Assembly: GCF_047249845.1 (NCBI RefSeq)
Contig: NZ_JBKTWO010000005.1
Span: 30,908 to 94,907 of the forward strand
DNA length: 64,000 bases
Source: Thomasclavelia sp047249845
Lineage (GTDB): Bacteria; Bacillota_I; Bacilli_A; Erysipelotrichales; Coprobacillaceae
Reading direction: 5' to 3'
In this document: one piece after another, positions 18,089 through 25,973 of the stretch
Layout of the letters: each line of letters opens with the position of its first letter
Numbering within the stretch: position 1 is the first letter of the stretch
Program-made: the position numbers and the translations under genes
Notes under the pieces: generated by a model
Databases searched by the model: none
Seen by the model: only the letters and a program-made list of their open reading frames with translations
What the model was told of the DNA's origin: nothing

Positions 18089-19926
18089 GCCCCATGTCTC
18101 CCCCTTCGGCTAGTTTCTCTACCTAATTCAATATCTACAGTTGGGGTAACGATTTTACCAACTGCTGTTTTATCCATATATACATCCATTTTAATTTTTG
18201 CCATACTAGTTGCCAGCTTATCATAATCAATTAAATCTTCATTAGCAGTATTTTGTTTACTAAACTCTAAAGATATGTCATTACTAAACCATCTAGCAGA
18301 AGATCTAGCTGACTGTCTTAATTTCTTAAATCCTGAATCAGTAACATTTATCATATCTTTTGTTGCTGAGGGCATTGCTAATTCAAAGCCAACTGCAATA
18401 CCACTTGGTAAATATCTACCAATTTCATCACGCATCTTATGTGATGGCGAAAAAATATCAAAGAAACCGGTTATTGCATCCATTACCCCTTTACAAGCTT
18501 CCATTGCTATGTCTAATAGACCACCAATCCCTTTTTTAAATCCATCAATAATTCCACTAATGATATCTTTTCCTAATTGCAGCCAATTAGTATTGACGAT
18601 CGTATCTTTTATATTTGATACAATTGTTTTAGCTAATTCTTTTATATTATTGATTAAATTAGAAATACCATTTAAAATAAACGTCATTACATCTTTACCT
18701 AACTGATACCAGTCTATTTCTTTAATTTTAGCCATAAAGTTGCTCATTAACTCATATCCAACTTCAATTAAACTACCAACTAAATTTTTTATTCCATCAA
18801 TAATATTTTGTAAAATCTGTTTACCACTTTCTAATAACTCTGGTCCTTTTTCAATTAATGCCATAATAAACTGAGATATTATTTCTGGTACCCTTTCAAT
18901 TAAACCTGGTAAAGCATTAAAGATACCGGTTATTAAACCATCTAATAAATTCATTCCAGTTTCTAAAATTGCTGGTAAATTTACAATTAATCCCTCAATT
19001 AAAGCCATTACCATATCTAATGCAGCTGGTATAAGTACAGGAAGCTGGGCAGCTAAACCATCAACTAAACTCAAAATAAGAGTTAACGCTGTTTCTGCCA
19101 ACATAGGTAAATTTTCCATTATCCCTAATAATAATTGACTAATTATTCCAAATCCAACTTCTGATAATTGTGGAGTTAGTTGGTTAATCGTTTCACATAC
19201 TGTTGTTAATATCCCACTTGCAGTATCAATAATCCCAGGTAAAGCTGCTATTATTCCTTCCATCATTTGGGTTAATAAGTTTGATCCGGTTTCTAACATT
19301 GCATCAGTCCCGCCACTATTAAACGACTCTTGCAATTGTGCTACGGCATCAATTCCAAAATCTGCCATTTCATTAAGCGGAGCTTCAAGACCAGCAACTA
19401 AACTTTGACCTAAAGCATTTACACCTTGATCAATCGTTTTCATCTTTCCTGAAAAACTCTCAAATGAATTACCTATTTTTAATACCTGTTCAATACCACC
19501 TTTAGCCATATTGATGATTGAACTTCCAACCCCTTTTATAACACTGCCAATACTCTTAGCTACACTTCCAATTTGCTTAACACTTTGGCTCCAATTTTTA
19601 GACTGTTTATCCGCTGATTCCCTAGTGACTTTATTAGCTTTTTCATTACTACTAGTCAATATATTTAAAGCATTGCTATTAACTGAATTAATTACTTTAC
19701 CTGTTGCATCCACAATTCCACTCGATGCAGTTGCTATTCCTGAGGCTATATCTGAAATAGTACTTCCTAAAGTTTTAGCAAGATTTCCAATTGTTTCACC
19801 TAGTGCACTAGCAATATCGCTAATCATATCCATGATTGCCCCACTTGCTTCTTTAACAACTGTGGGAATTACTTTAATTGCAATCTTTAATTTATCTATC
19901 TTACTGCCTTGATCTTTTTTATCCAT
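18085..19926 (-). CDS. Tail tape measure protein
   Basis: 613 residues, almost all helical. It has an Ala/Ser/Ile-rich start with IASALGETIGNLAKTLGS-like repeats, then a long hydrophobic middle with repeating LPxLIxxxxxxMxxLIxGL units (about 215-370), and a C-terminal GFFDIFSPSHKMRDEIGRYL motif typical of phage tape measure proteins. It sets tail length; at about 0.15 nm per residue it predicts a tail near 90 nm (inference). It lies downstream of the two tail-assembly proteins, as expected. No lytic transglycosylase or peptidase domain was seen. Confidence 0.88.
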   Translation of the reverse strand: MDKKDQGSKIDKLKIAIKVIPTVVKEASGAIMDMISDIASALGETIGNLAKTLGSTISDIASGIATASSGIVDATGKVINSVNSNALNILTSSNEKANKVTRESADKQSKNWSQSVKQIGSVAKSIGSVIKGVGSSIINMAKGGIEQVLKIGNSFESFSGKMKTIDQGVNALGQSLVAGLEAPLNEMADFGIDAVAQLQESFNSGGTDAMLETGSNLLTQMMEGIIAALPGIIDTASGILTTVCETINQLTPQLSEVGFGIISQLLLGIMENLPMLAETALTLILSLVDGLAAQLPVLIPAALDMVMALIEGLIVNLPAILETGMNLLDGLITGIFNALPGLIERVPEIISQFIMALIEKGPELLESGKQILQNIIDGIKNLVGSLIEVGYELMSNFMAKIKEIDWYQLGKDVMTFILNGISNLINNIKELAKTIVSNIKDTIVNTNWLQLGKDIISGIIDGFKKGIGGLLDIAMEACKGVMDAITGFFDIFSPSHKMRDEIGRYLPSGIAVGFELAMPSATKDMINVTDSGFKKLRQSARSSARWFSNDISLEFSKQNTANEDLIDYDKLATSMAKIKMDVYMDKTAVGKIVTPTVDIELGRETSRRGRHGA

Positions 19927-19972
19927 ATTATCATCTCCTTTAACAAGAAAATGTAATGGCTCAAAGGCTCGA

Positions 19973-20137
19973 TTAAATTACTTTTCCATTTTTAATTTCT
20001 ATTTTATTTTCATAACCACATTTTTTACATTTAATAAATAGTCCCCCACAATTGGCTTTATTGTCATATAATAAAATCTTTTTATTGCAATGATAGCAAC
20101 GAAACCAGTCTTTTCTCATTGGTGGTATTTTTATCAT
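19973..20137 (-). CDS. Small zinc-ribbon protein (Com-like)
   Basis: 54 residues, ATG at 20135-20137 with AGGAG about 8 nt upstream. The sequence holds CYHC near the N-terminus and CKKC near residue 37-40, a two-Cys-pair zinc ribbon (RCYHCNKK...IKCKKCGYENKIE). This resembles the small Com-type zinc-finger regulators of phages, such as the Mu protein that activates translation of mom. It lies between the Gp15-like gene and the tape measure. Its job here is unknown; RNA or DNA binding is a guess from the family. Confidence 0.7.
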   Translation of the reverse strand: MIKIPPMRKDWFRCYHCNKKILLYDNKANCGGLFIKCKKCGYENKIEIKNGKVI

Positions 20138-20149
20138 CTATCTATCTCC

Positions 20150-20716
20150 TTACCATAAAACCTGAGCAATCATTTCATCATTTATCTCAATTTTATCTAG
20201 ACTTAATTCATGTTGAATTTTACGGATTCTTGCTCGTTCTTTTTTATCACTTATGTTAGATAAATCTATTCCCCGATAATACATTCTCTGTTTTAATTCA
20301 CAATCACCTAAACCATGAAATAATGCTAAAAAATGAAACCAGTGCATATTTTCTTTTAAAAGATTTATTTGATAATGTTGTTGAAAAGCGGCAATAAAAT
20401 AACCACTATCTATTTTGTAATCATAAATTCTTTTTTTACTACTTAATTTATTATTTGTTGATAATTGTTCTTTTTTATTATCAACATTCCCAATTAAAAA
20501 ATCTTTTATTGCTACAAAAACTTCATGATCAAATTTTTCAGGTATTTCATCATAAAAAATATTCATTAAAACATTAGCCAAATATTCTTTATTGCAATTA
20601 GGGATATTTAAAGCATCGCTCAACTCAATCCAATATTTAAAATCTGTATTGATTAAAAAGTCTTTGTTCCTAACAGCGATGCTGTTAGGTAAAGACTCAT
20701 ATAATAGATTAATCAT
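20150..20716 (-). CDS. Phage Gp15-family tail assembly protein
   Basis: 188 residues matching the bacteriophage Gp15 family of siphophages such as A118: start NLLYESLPNSIAVRNKDFLI, middle YFIAAFQQHYQINLLKENMH, and end KKERARIRKIQHELSLD. Members lie just before the tape measure and are thought to act as tail assembly chaperones. It begins inside the last codons of the upstream gene (8-nt overlap), so the two are translationally coupled. Confidence 0.82.
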   Translation of the reverse strand: MINLLYESLPNSIAVRNKDFLINTDFKYWIELSDALNIPNCNKEYLANVLMNIFYDEIPEKFDHEVFVAIKDFLIGNVDNKKEQLSTNNKLSSKKRIYDYKIDSGYFIAAFQQHYQINLLKENMHWFHFLALFHGLGDCELKQRMYYRGIDLSNISDKKERARIRKIQHELSLDKIEINDEMIAQVLW

Positions 20717-21083
20717 TTATTGTAGATAATTTACGACGTTGGGCTCTGTTTTTTGGTTGTAAAGACATTCTTCTTAAAGTCATTTCTTCATTTGCTTTTT
20801 TATTCATATTTACTAAGCTGATAAAAGCTTCTTCATACAATCTTAGATTACGTTTATTTTTGAATAATTTTTGTGATGTTCCTTTGCCAAATACACTATC
20901 AAAAAATCTGTGATAACATGTACATAACTCTTTTATTCGATCCATATCTCTGCCATCCTTGGGCATATCTTTACAATTATCGCTTAGCTCATACATTGCT
21001 TTACTATAAGACTCTAAAAAGTCTACATCCTCAAAATCTGCATTCAATTCGATTTCATTATATTTCCATTTTACTTGGCTCAT
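20709..21083 (-). CDS. Tail assembly chaperone-like protein
   Basis: 124 residues, helical and charged, directly downstream of the major tail protein and overlapping the Gp15-like gene. The segment FGKGTSQKLFKNKRNLRLYEEAF is of the type seen in small proteins at this position in A118-like phages. By position it is the partner of the Gp15 protein in tape-measure loading. No enzymatic motif. Confidence 0.65.
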   Translation of the reverse strand: MSQVKWKYNEIELNADFEDVDFLESYSKAMYELSDNCKDMPKDGRDMDRIKELCTCYHRFFDSVFGKGTSQKLFKNKRNLRLYEEAFISLVNMNKKANEEMTLRRMSLQPKNRAQRRKLSTIND

Positions 21084-21099
21084 AGGCTCCTCCTTTATT

Positions 21100-21585
21100 T
21101 TATTTAAATGTTACTGATGCTCCTTCAGCATCTAAAGTGGCAATACCTTTAATACTACTTGATTTAGATTTTAAAGTTCCAGTGTAAGAATACGTATCTG
21201 CATTATCTCCATCAGTTCCCGGAATAATTGCAAATAATCGTTTTCTTGCTTCAAATTCATTATTATTTTCACCTACTGGTGATGTCATATCAACAATTAC
21301 GATTTCACGTACAGCAGCACTTCCTGTTTTTTCGTCTTCAGTAATTTCTATAATATCCTTATGTACCTCATTATTTGTATATTGATCAAAGGTATATTCA
21401 ATTGATGGACTATATCCTGTAACATCTGTGATTTCTCCAGTTTCATCAACATACTGACGAGCATATTCTTTTGGATTTGCACTTTTAGACATAGCTGTAA
21501 ACCCTGTCATTCTAATAAATTTTTCCCCTACTTTATAAAAAGCAACTTTTTTATTTCTTGTTACTAATGTTTGTTCTCCTGCCAT
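21100..21585 (-). CDS. Major tail tube protein
   Basis: 161 residues, beta-rich. Text such as FIRMTGFTAMSKSANPKEYA, EYTFDQYTNNEVHKD and FAIIPGTDGDNADTYSYTG fits the TP901-1/A118-type major tail proteins. It would polymerise into the tail tube. A GGAGG-type ribosome-binding site precedes the ATG, as expected for a highly expressed structural gene. There is no added C-terminal Ig domain. Confidence 0.75.
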   Translation of the reverse strand: MAGEQTLVTRNKKVAFYKVGEKFIRMTGFTAMSKSANPKEYARQYVDETGEITDVTGYSPSIEYTFDQYTNNEVHKDIIEITEDEKTGSAAVREIVIVDMTSPVGENNNEFEARKRLFAIIPGTDGDNADTYSYTGTLKSKSSSIKGIATLDAEGASVTFK

Positions 21586-21587
21586 GA

Positions 21588-21998
21588 TTAATTCCTCCTA
21601 TATAAAATTCTTAACTTTACTTGGTATTTCGCTGTATTTGTTTCTCTAGTAATTTGATTACTATTTTCAATAACCTCAATTGCATAAACTTCTTCTTGAA
21701 GATTAGGATAATTACCAATTGTATTTTGCGTTTGAATCCATTTTTCAAACATTTCATAAAATTCAATATTTTTTTGATTAATACTATAATCATTACTATA
21801 TGATTCTATTGAAGTTATAGCAAACTGATATTGTTGAATTGATGATCCATCTACATACTGTTTTACAACTGGTTCACATGGTATTTTATCAACAGAATAT
21901 TCATTTGCTTCATTTCCAAGATAATCAATATTTATATTTTTCTGACTTAGATAAGGACATGTATACAAATACTCCCTTACTGCTTTAATTACACTCAT
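21588..21998 (-). CDS. Tail terminator / minor capsid family protein
   Basis: 136 residues. It resembles the small phage proteins annotated as minor capsid protein that precede the major tail protein in A118-like phages and act as tail terminators: KAVREYLYTCPYL at the start, repeated Tyr/Gln-rich strands and TAKYQVKLRILYRR at the end. It lies 2 nt upstream of the tail tube gene. In a capsid-free particle a terminator would cap the tube. Confidence 0.65.
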   Translation of the reverse strand: MSVIKAVREYLYTCPYLSQKNINIDYLGNEANEYSVDKIPCEPVVKQYVDGSSIQQYQFAITSIESYSNDYSINQKNIEFYEMFEKWIQTQNTIGNYPNLQEEVYAIEVIENSNQITRETNTAKYQVKLRILYRRN

Positions 21999-22042
21999 AT
22001 TAATACTCCTTTTGTTTTACACCTAATTTAGATATTACTTTT

Positions 22043-22465
22043 TTAATTAAATAAACACGGGTGTAACTGTTTTATTAGTTTGATTTGTTCATCTAAACCA
22101 TATAACTTTCCATTTTGATAAGATATTTTATTCATATCTATTAATTTTTTTAATAAATTAATATCTTTGACATTATAATTATTTGTTTTTTCTATAAATG
22201 TATATTTAAAGTTAATCTCTTTAATATCTTTTTGATATTTACTTTTCCAATATTTTAGCTCTTGTTCAAGTTTTCCGATATTAATCTCATTTATTCCGCT
22301 CTTTAAATATCCTAAGTCTTCTTTTAATTTTTTTATTTGACTATCCTTTACACTCATTTTCCTTTTCCATTCAATAATATCCAGTTGATGTAAAAGCATG
22401 ATATCTTCCATTTGCTTCTTTGTTAAATTATTAACTCTTTTTAAATCTTTTCTTTTCATATTCAA
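22043..22465 (-). CDS. Gp20-like phage scaffold protein
   Basis: 140 residues. Long coiled-coil (about 20-95) followed by a C-terminal segment, DINLLKKLIDMNKISYQNGK then LYGLDEQIKLIK and a final PCLF, that matches the end of phage minor structural protein GP20 (capsid scaffold). No capsid, portal or terminase gene is present, so this is an orphan head-assembly gene. It is intact, with an ATG about 20 nt upstream of a second in-frame ATG. It may be a relic or may have been reused. Confidence 0.6.
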   Translation of the reverse strand: MNMKRKDLKRVNNLTKKQMEDIMLLHQLDIIEWKRKMSVKDSQIKKLKEDLGYLKSGINEINIGKLEQELKYWKSKYQKDIKEINFKYTFIEKTNNYNVKDINLLKKLIDMNKISYQNGKLYGLDEQIKLIKQLHPCLFN

Positions 22466-22494
22466 TTTTACCTTTTATCTACGCTTTATTAATG

Positions 22495-22560
22495 TGAGTT
22501 GCTCTCACTTGACGGCTTGCCTTTTTACGCCTTGCGCTATGGCTTAGATAATATGCATAT
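22495..22560. other. GC-rich non-coding island between activator and tail genes
   Basis: About 60 bases with near 50% GC in a region otherwise below 30%. It includes a small hairpin GTGAGTTGCTCTCAC (22495-22509) and the string GGCTTGCCTTTTTACGCCTT. It lies in the 175-bp gap between the ArpU-like activator and the first structural gene, where a late promoter would be expected. No gene was found here on either strand. Confidence 0.45.
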
Positions 22561-22640
22561 TATTTTTAGTAGCCATCACTGACTACACTCATATCTTATC
22601 ATTTAAATTAACTAATTTAGTCCCAAATAAATCCCAATAT

Positions 22641-23066
22641 TTATAATTCCTTAGTGCTATGTTTATTCGCAATTGGTGCTAATACCTTGTCAAGTTTATT
22701 ACATGCATTACTTAGTATCTTATAATATGTTGTTCTTGAAATGCCTTTTTCTAAAGCGTTATATTCACGTTTTGAGGAATTATCTGGATCATTTGCGTAT
22801 ATTAAAACACAATTTTTTTCTTCTTCATTAAGTAAATCATTTATTGAATGCTCTAATCTTTCTATAAAAAATTGATAATAAAATATAATTTCATCATACT
22901 GCTTACATTCTTCTATTAAATTATTTGTTTTTTCTATTATTTCACTATGGTCATCGTTTACCAAACTAGTCTTTTTAATTTCTACTTGTTCTTTAGTATT
23001 ATTTAATAACATTAATGTATGTTTCCATCTTTTCCAATTCTTTAATTCATATTTACTTTCCTTCAT
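22641..23066 (-). CDS. ArpU/sigma-70-like phage transcriptional activator
   Basis: 141 residues. Helical N-terminus, then a region-4-like helix-turn-helix: LLNEEEKNCVLIYAND followed by YNALEKGISRTTYYKILSNA, the layout of ArpU-family late regulators. In related phages such proteins switch on the late structural genes. It is the first gene reading left from the divergent control region and is driven by a near-consensus promoter. It likely relays loss of repression to the tail operon. Confidence 0.75.
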   Translation of the reverse strand: MKESKYELKNWKRWKHTLMLLNNTKEQVEIKKTSLVNDDHSEIIEKTNNLIEECKQYDEIIFYYQFFIERLEHSINDLLNEEEKNCVLIYANDPDNSSKREYNALEKGISRTTYYKILSNACNKLDKVLAPIANKHSTKEL

Positions 23067-23219
23067 CCCTTACCGCCTTTCTTTGTAGACAATTTATCTA
23101 CTTATAGTTAAAAAAACATAAAGCATCTCTGCTTTATTCTTCTCTAATTATACTTATTATTGTTCTAATTAAATCACCTTTCCTCCCCCTTTTATTGCAG
23201 AACCAACTTCTACATTAAA

Positions 23220-23261
23220 TATCTTAATATTTTGTAGAAAAATTGTCAACACATTAAGATA
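23220..23261 (-). promoter_or_regulatory. Lytic-type promoter with repressor operator
   Basis: On the minus strand a perfect -35 TTGACA (23244-23249) and -10 TAAGAT (23221-23226) are 17 nt apart. A 9-bp inverted repeat, TATCTTAAT (23220-23228) and ATTAAGATA (23253-23261), covers the -10 and abuts the -35. The arms are likely operator half-sites for the repressor encoded next door. Confidence 0.7.
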
Positions 23262-23275
23262 TAAACATTGATTTG

Positions 23276-23304
23276 TTGAAAAAAAGGATACAAAATGTTA
23301 AAAT
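23276..23304 (+). promoter_or_regulatory. Promoter of the repressor gene
   Basis: TTGAAA (23276-23281) and TAAAAT (23299-23304) with exactly 17 nt between, 31 nt before the start codon. It is divergent from the activator promoter and about 15 bp from the operator's right arm. Confidence 0.65.
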
Positions 23305-23335
23305 ATTATTACTATGATAAAAGGAAGTGAAAATC

Positions 23336-23965
23336 ATGTCACATATGGGAAATAGAATAAAAAAACTAAGAGAACAGCATAAAATGACTCAGGATGATCT
23401 TGCTCAACAGTTAGGATACTCCTCTCGCTCATCAATTAATAAAATAGAAATTGGAAGAAGTGACCTTCCACAATCAAAGATTCCTTTAGCTGCTAAAATT
23501 CTTCATACTACTCCTGCCTATATCTTAGGGTGGCAAGAATCACTTAAACCAATAGATCATGAATTTGAAAAGATTCCTGTCTATCCTCCCCTATGTTGTG
23601 GTGATGGATGGTTTACAGAGGATAATATTATAGATTATATATCTATTCCTAAAAAAATGCTGCAACCCCACAAACAATATTTTGCAAACTATGCTATGGG
23701 TGATTCCATGAAAGATGAAAATATTAATGATGGTGATCTTGTAATATTTGAACATACTAATCTTATAAATAATGGTGAAATTGGATGTTTTAATATTGAC
23801 AACAATGAAGCTACATGTAAGATATTTAAACGTGATCCAAAAACTTCAATTATTATGCTTTTACCTGCAAATAATAATTATCAACCAATTATTATTACCT
23901 CACAAAATATTGGTTTTAAGGTTATTGGTAAATTAGCTCTTGTTATAAATAATCGTCAACGATAA
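23336..23965 (+). CDS. CI/LexA-type repressor (XRE HTH plus S24 domain)
   Basis: About 209 residues from the ATG at 23336, 10 nt after AAGGA; a GTG at 23327 overlaps the Shine-Dalgarno. The N-terminal XRE helix-turn-helix (about 3-63) reads RIKKLREQHKMTQDDLAQQL. The C-terminal peptidase S24 domain (about 110-205) has the nucleophile Ser in AMGDSMKDE and the Lys in EATCKIFKRD. Such repressors self-cleave with activated RecA, so the locus should be DNA-damage inducible. It is the only plus-strand gene of the tail locus. Neither an integrase nor a replication gene accompanies it. Confidence 0.92.
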   Translation: MSHMGNRIKKLREQHKMTQDDLAQQLGYSSRSSINKIEIGRSDLPQSKIPLAAKILHTTPAYILGWQESLKPIDHEFEKIPVYPPLCCGDGWFTEDNIIDYISIPKKMLQPHKQYFANYAMGDSMKDENINDGDLVIFEHTNLINNGEIGCFNIDNNEATCKIFKRDPKTSIIMLLPANNNYQPIIITSQNIGFKVIGKLALVINNRQR

Positions 23966-23998
23966 AAGGGACAACACATTAGTGAAGTCCCTTTATAT
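23965..23998. terminator. Bidirectional terminator between repressor and hexosaminidase genes
   Basis: Arms AAAGGGAC (23965-23972) and GTCCCTTT (23987-23994) with A/T runs on both sides. It overlaps the repressor stop codon and lies 27 bp past the stop codon of the converging gene. Confidence 0.8.
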
Positions 23999-24024
23999 AT
24001 TTAAACTTAAAACTCTTTATTAAA

Positions 24025-25725
24025 TTAACCTCTTTTTTTACGTAAAACTTGTACCCCTAAACCACCTGAGATTATTAATAATAACATCATAGGTACTAAA
24101 TTAATTGTATCTCCTGTATTTGGATTTGGTTTACTTTCGTTTTGTTCAGGTTTTTTATCTTCTTTTAATACTAATGCTGCGACTGCATCTTGAATTGATT
24201 TTGCCATAGCATTAACTTCATTTTGTTTAGTTATATCTAAACCATATACAACTGCTGCTTTAGCATCATTTAAAAGTTTAACAGTTTCTTCAGTATAAAT
24301 AGTTAAATCATTTGGAATTGAGGAAATTGCTTCTTCTACTTTTGTATAATCTGCTGATTTAATTACTAACTCTTTAATTGCACTTTCAATAGCTATTGCA
24401 TATCCATCTACAATATCTTGTTCAGTAACTCTTTTATTTCTAATAACTGCATTAATAGCATTATTTAATTTTGCTACTGTTTCCTGCGTATAGATTTCTA
24501 AGTTTGTTGGAACTGAAGCAATTACTTCATCTACTCTAGTATAATCTGCAGGACGAATTAAATAGTCAGCATGTTTAGTTGAAAACTGATCCATTAAAGC
24601 AAATATTCTATCAAAATCATGCTCTTTGCTTGGATCATCACACCAAACACATTGCATACTTCCAATAATATTTATTTTACTAGTTGCTCCAGTTACATCA
24701 GTAAATTCTTTTTGATCAATATTGACAGTAGTATTTTCATATTTATATCCACCGTCTGTAACGTTTCCTAATACCCAATACCAGGCATCATTAGTATTAA
24801 GAATTTTATGTCCTTTTTCTGCTAAATATTCTGGTTTAGCAACATAGAATCCCCACCATCCAGCAGTCCAATAAGAAATAATAATATCTTTGTCAAAAGT
24901 ACCAAAATTATCTTTACTATTATAGTAGATACCATCATTGAAACACATTGGTTCCATTCCAGCGTCTTTAATAATTTTTGCATTTTCATTTACATATGCA
25001 ATAAATTCATCATATAATCCTAAATCTTGTAAATAGCTCCATCCTGGATTTCCAAATACATCATTTGCATATTCATCTGCACCAAAGTTAAAGATTTCAG
25101 ATGCTCCAGAGTTTCCAAAATAAGTAGCATATTTTTTTACTAATTCATGTGTAAATTTAACTGCTACATCATTTTCAATATTAACAGTACGCTCAGATAC
25201 TTTATTGTCATGTGTAAAACGTACATCTTCTAATCCTAACTCTTCCATTGCAACTAGAATAGAATCCATGTGTCCTGGACTATTAATAACAGGAACTACA
25301 CTTAAACCTCTCTCTTTTGCATAAGCAAGAATACGGTCCATTTCAGCTTCTGTTAAAGCATTACCATTAGGATCATCATAATAATGTTTATTACCTTTTG
25401 TTAAAGCTGCTTTTACATCATCACTAGAATATGTAATCCCATTTACTTCCATTGTCATATCAGCTAAAAAGAATCTTAACGCATCATTACCTAATAAAAT
25501 CTGTACATCTGTATATCCATTTTTATAAGCTTTATCAATTATCGACTTTAGTTGTTCTTCAGAAAAATACTTTCTACCTGCATCAATAGAAAATATGCTT
25601 TTTAATTGTTGTGTTTCATTTTCTTGTGCTTGAATTTTAGTAACCCCACCAACTGTAAATACAGCACCAAAAATCATTGTACAACAAAGTACAAATGATA
25701 TAACTTTATTAAATATTTTTTTCAT
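24025..25725 (-). CDS. Cell-wall-anchored GH20 beta-N-acetylhexosaminidase
   Basis: 566 residues. Signal peptide (about 1-34), then a GH20 catalytic barrel (about 45-360) with the Asp-Glu pair in FNFGADEYAND (Asp217, Glu218), SPGH and WYWVLGN-like strands. Two FIVAR-type helical repeats follow (about 385-525). The end carries a sortase-type signal: NPNTGD, a hydrophobic helix and RKKRG. It should remove terminal GlcNAc or GalNAc from host or wall glycans at the cell surface. The first residue of the sorting motif is Asn rather than Leu. The ATG follows AAGGAAA. Confidence 0.88.
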   Translation of the reverse strand: MKKIFNKVISFVLCCTMIFGAVFTVGGVTKIQAQENETQQLKSIFSIDAGRKYFSEEQLKSIIDKAYKNGYTDVQILLGNDALRFFLADMTMEVNGITYSSDDVKAALTKGNKHYYDDPNGNALTEAEMDRILAYAKERGLSVVPVINSPGHMDSILVAMEELGLEDVRFTHDNKVSERTVNIENDVAVKFTHELVKKYATYFGNSGASEIFNFGADEYANDVFGNPGWSYLQDLGLYDEFIAYVNENAKIIKDAGMEPMCFNDGIYYNSKDNFGTFDKDIIISYWTAGWWGFYVAKPEYLAEKGHKILNTNDAWYWVLGNVTDGGYKYENTTVNIDQKEFTDVTGATSKINIIGSMQCVWCDDPSKEHDFDRIFALMDQFSTKHADYLIRPADYTRVDEVIASVPTNLEIYTQETVAKLNNAINAVIRNKRVTEQDIVDGYAIAIESAIKELVIKSADYTKVEEAISSIPNDLTIYTEETVKLLNDAKAAVVYGLDITKQNEVNAMAKSIQDAVAALVLKEDKKPEQNESKPNPNTGDTINLVPMMLLLIISGGLGVQVLRKKRG

Positions 25726-25803
25726 AATATTTCCTTTCTTTATTTAATAATTTATTTATGATATATTTAGCTATACTCACCTACTTTCAATATCGAATTT
25801 AAA

Positions 25804-25829
25804 AGCAATTAGTAAAATATCTAATTGCT
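25804..25829. repeat. Inverted repeat in the hexosaminidase/MerR intergenic region
   Basis: Perfect 9-bp arms AGCAATTAG (25804-25812) and CTAATTGCT (25821-25829), 75 bp upstream of the hexosaminidase start and 145 bp before the divergent MerR gene. It could be an operator for either gene; no promoter could be tied to it. Confidence 0.4.
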
Positions 25830-25973
25830 ACTAATTATAATAATATAAAGGATGATACTATGCAAGCACTTTCCTACCTAATCAGTAGTAATTCTAATAC
25901 GAAATAAATATCTGATACTAGAATTAAATTTCCTGGGGAATATCTTTTTTTTCTTAACTAAATATTTTATAAT

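Noticed and set aside
20709..20770. A_AAA_AAC slippery heptamer in frame near the end of the tail assembly chaperone gene
   Set aside because: A -1 slip there reaches a stop after five codons, and the next gene is in the other frame with a TAA directly before its ATG, so no chaperone fusion would result.
13344..23998. Complete or recently excisable prophage
   Set aside because: No integrase, terminase, portal, capsid or replication gene and no convincing direct-repeat attachment sites.
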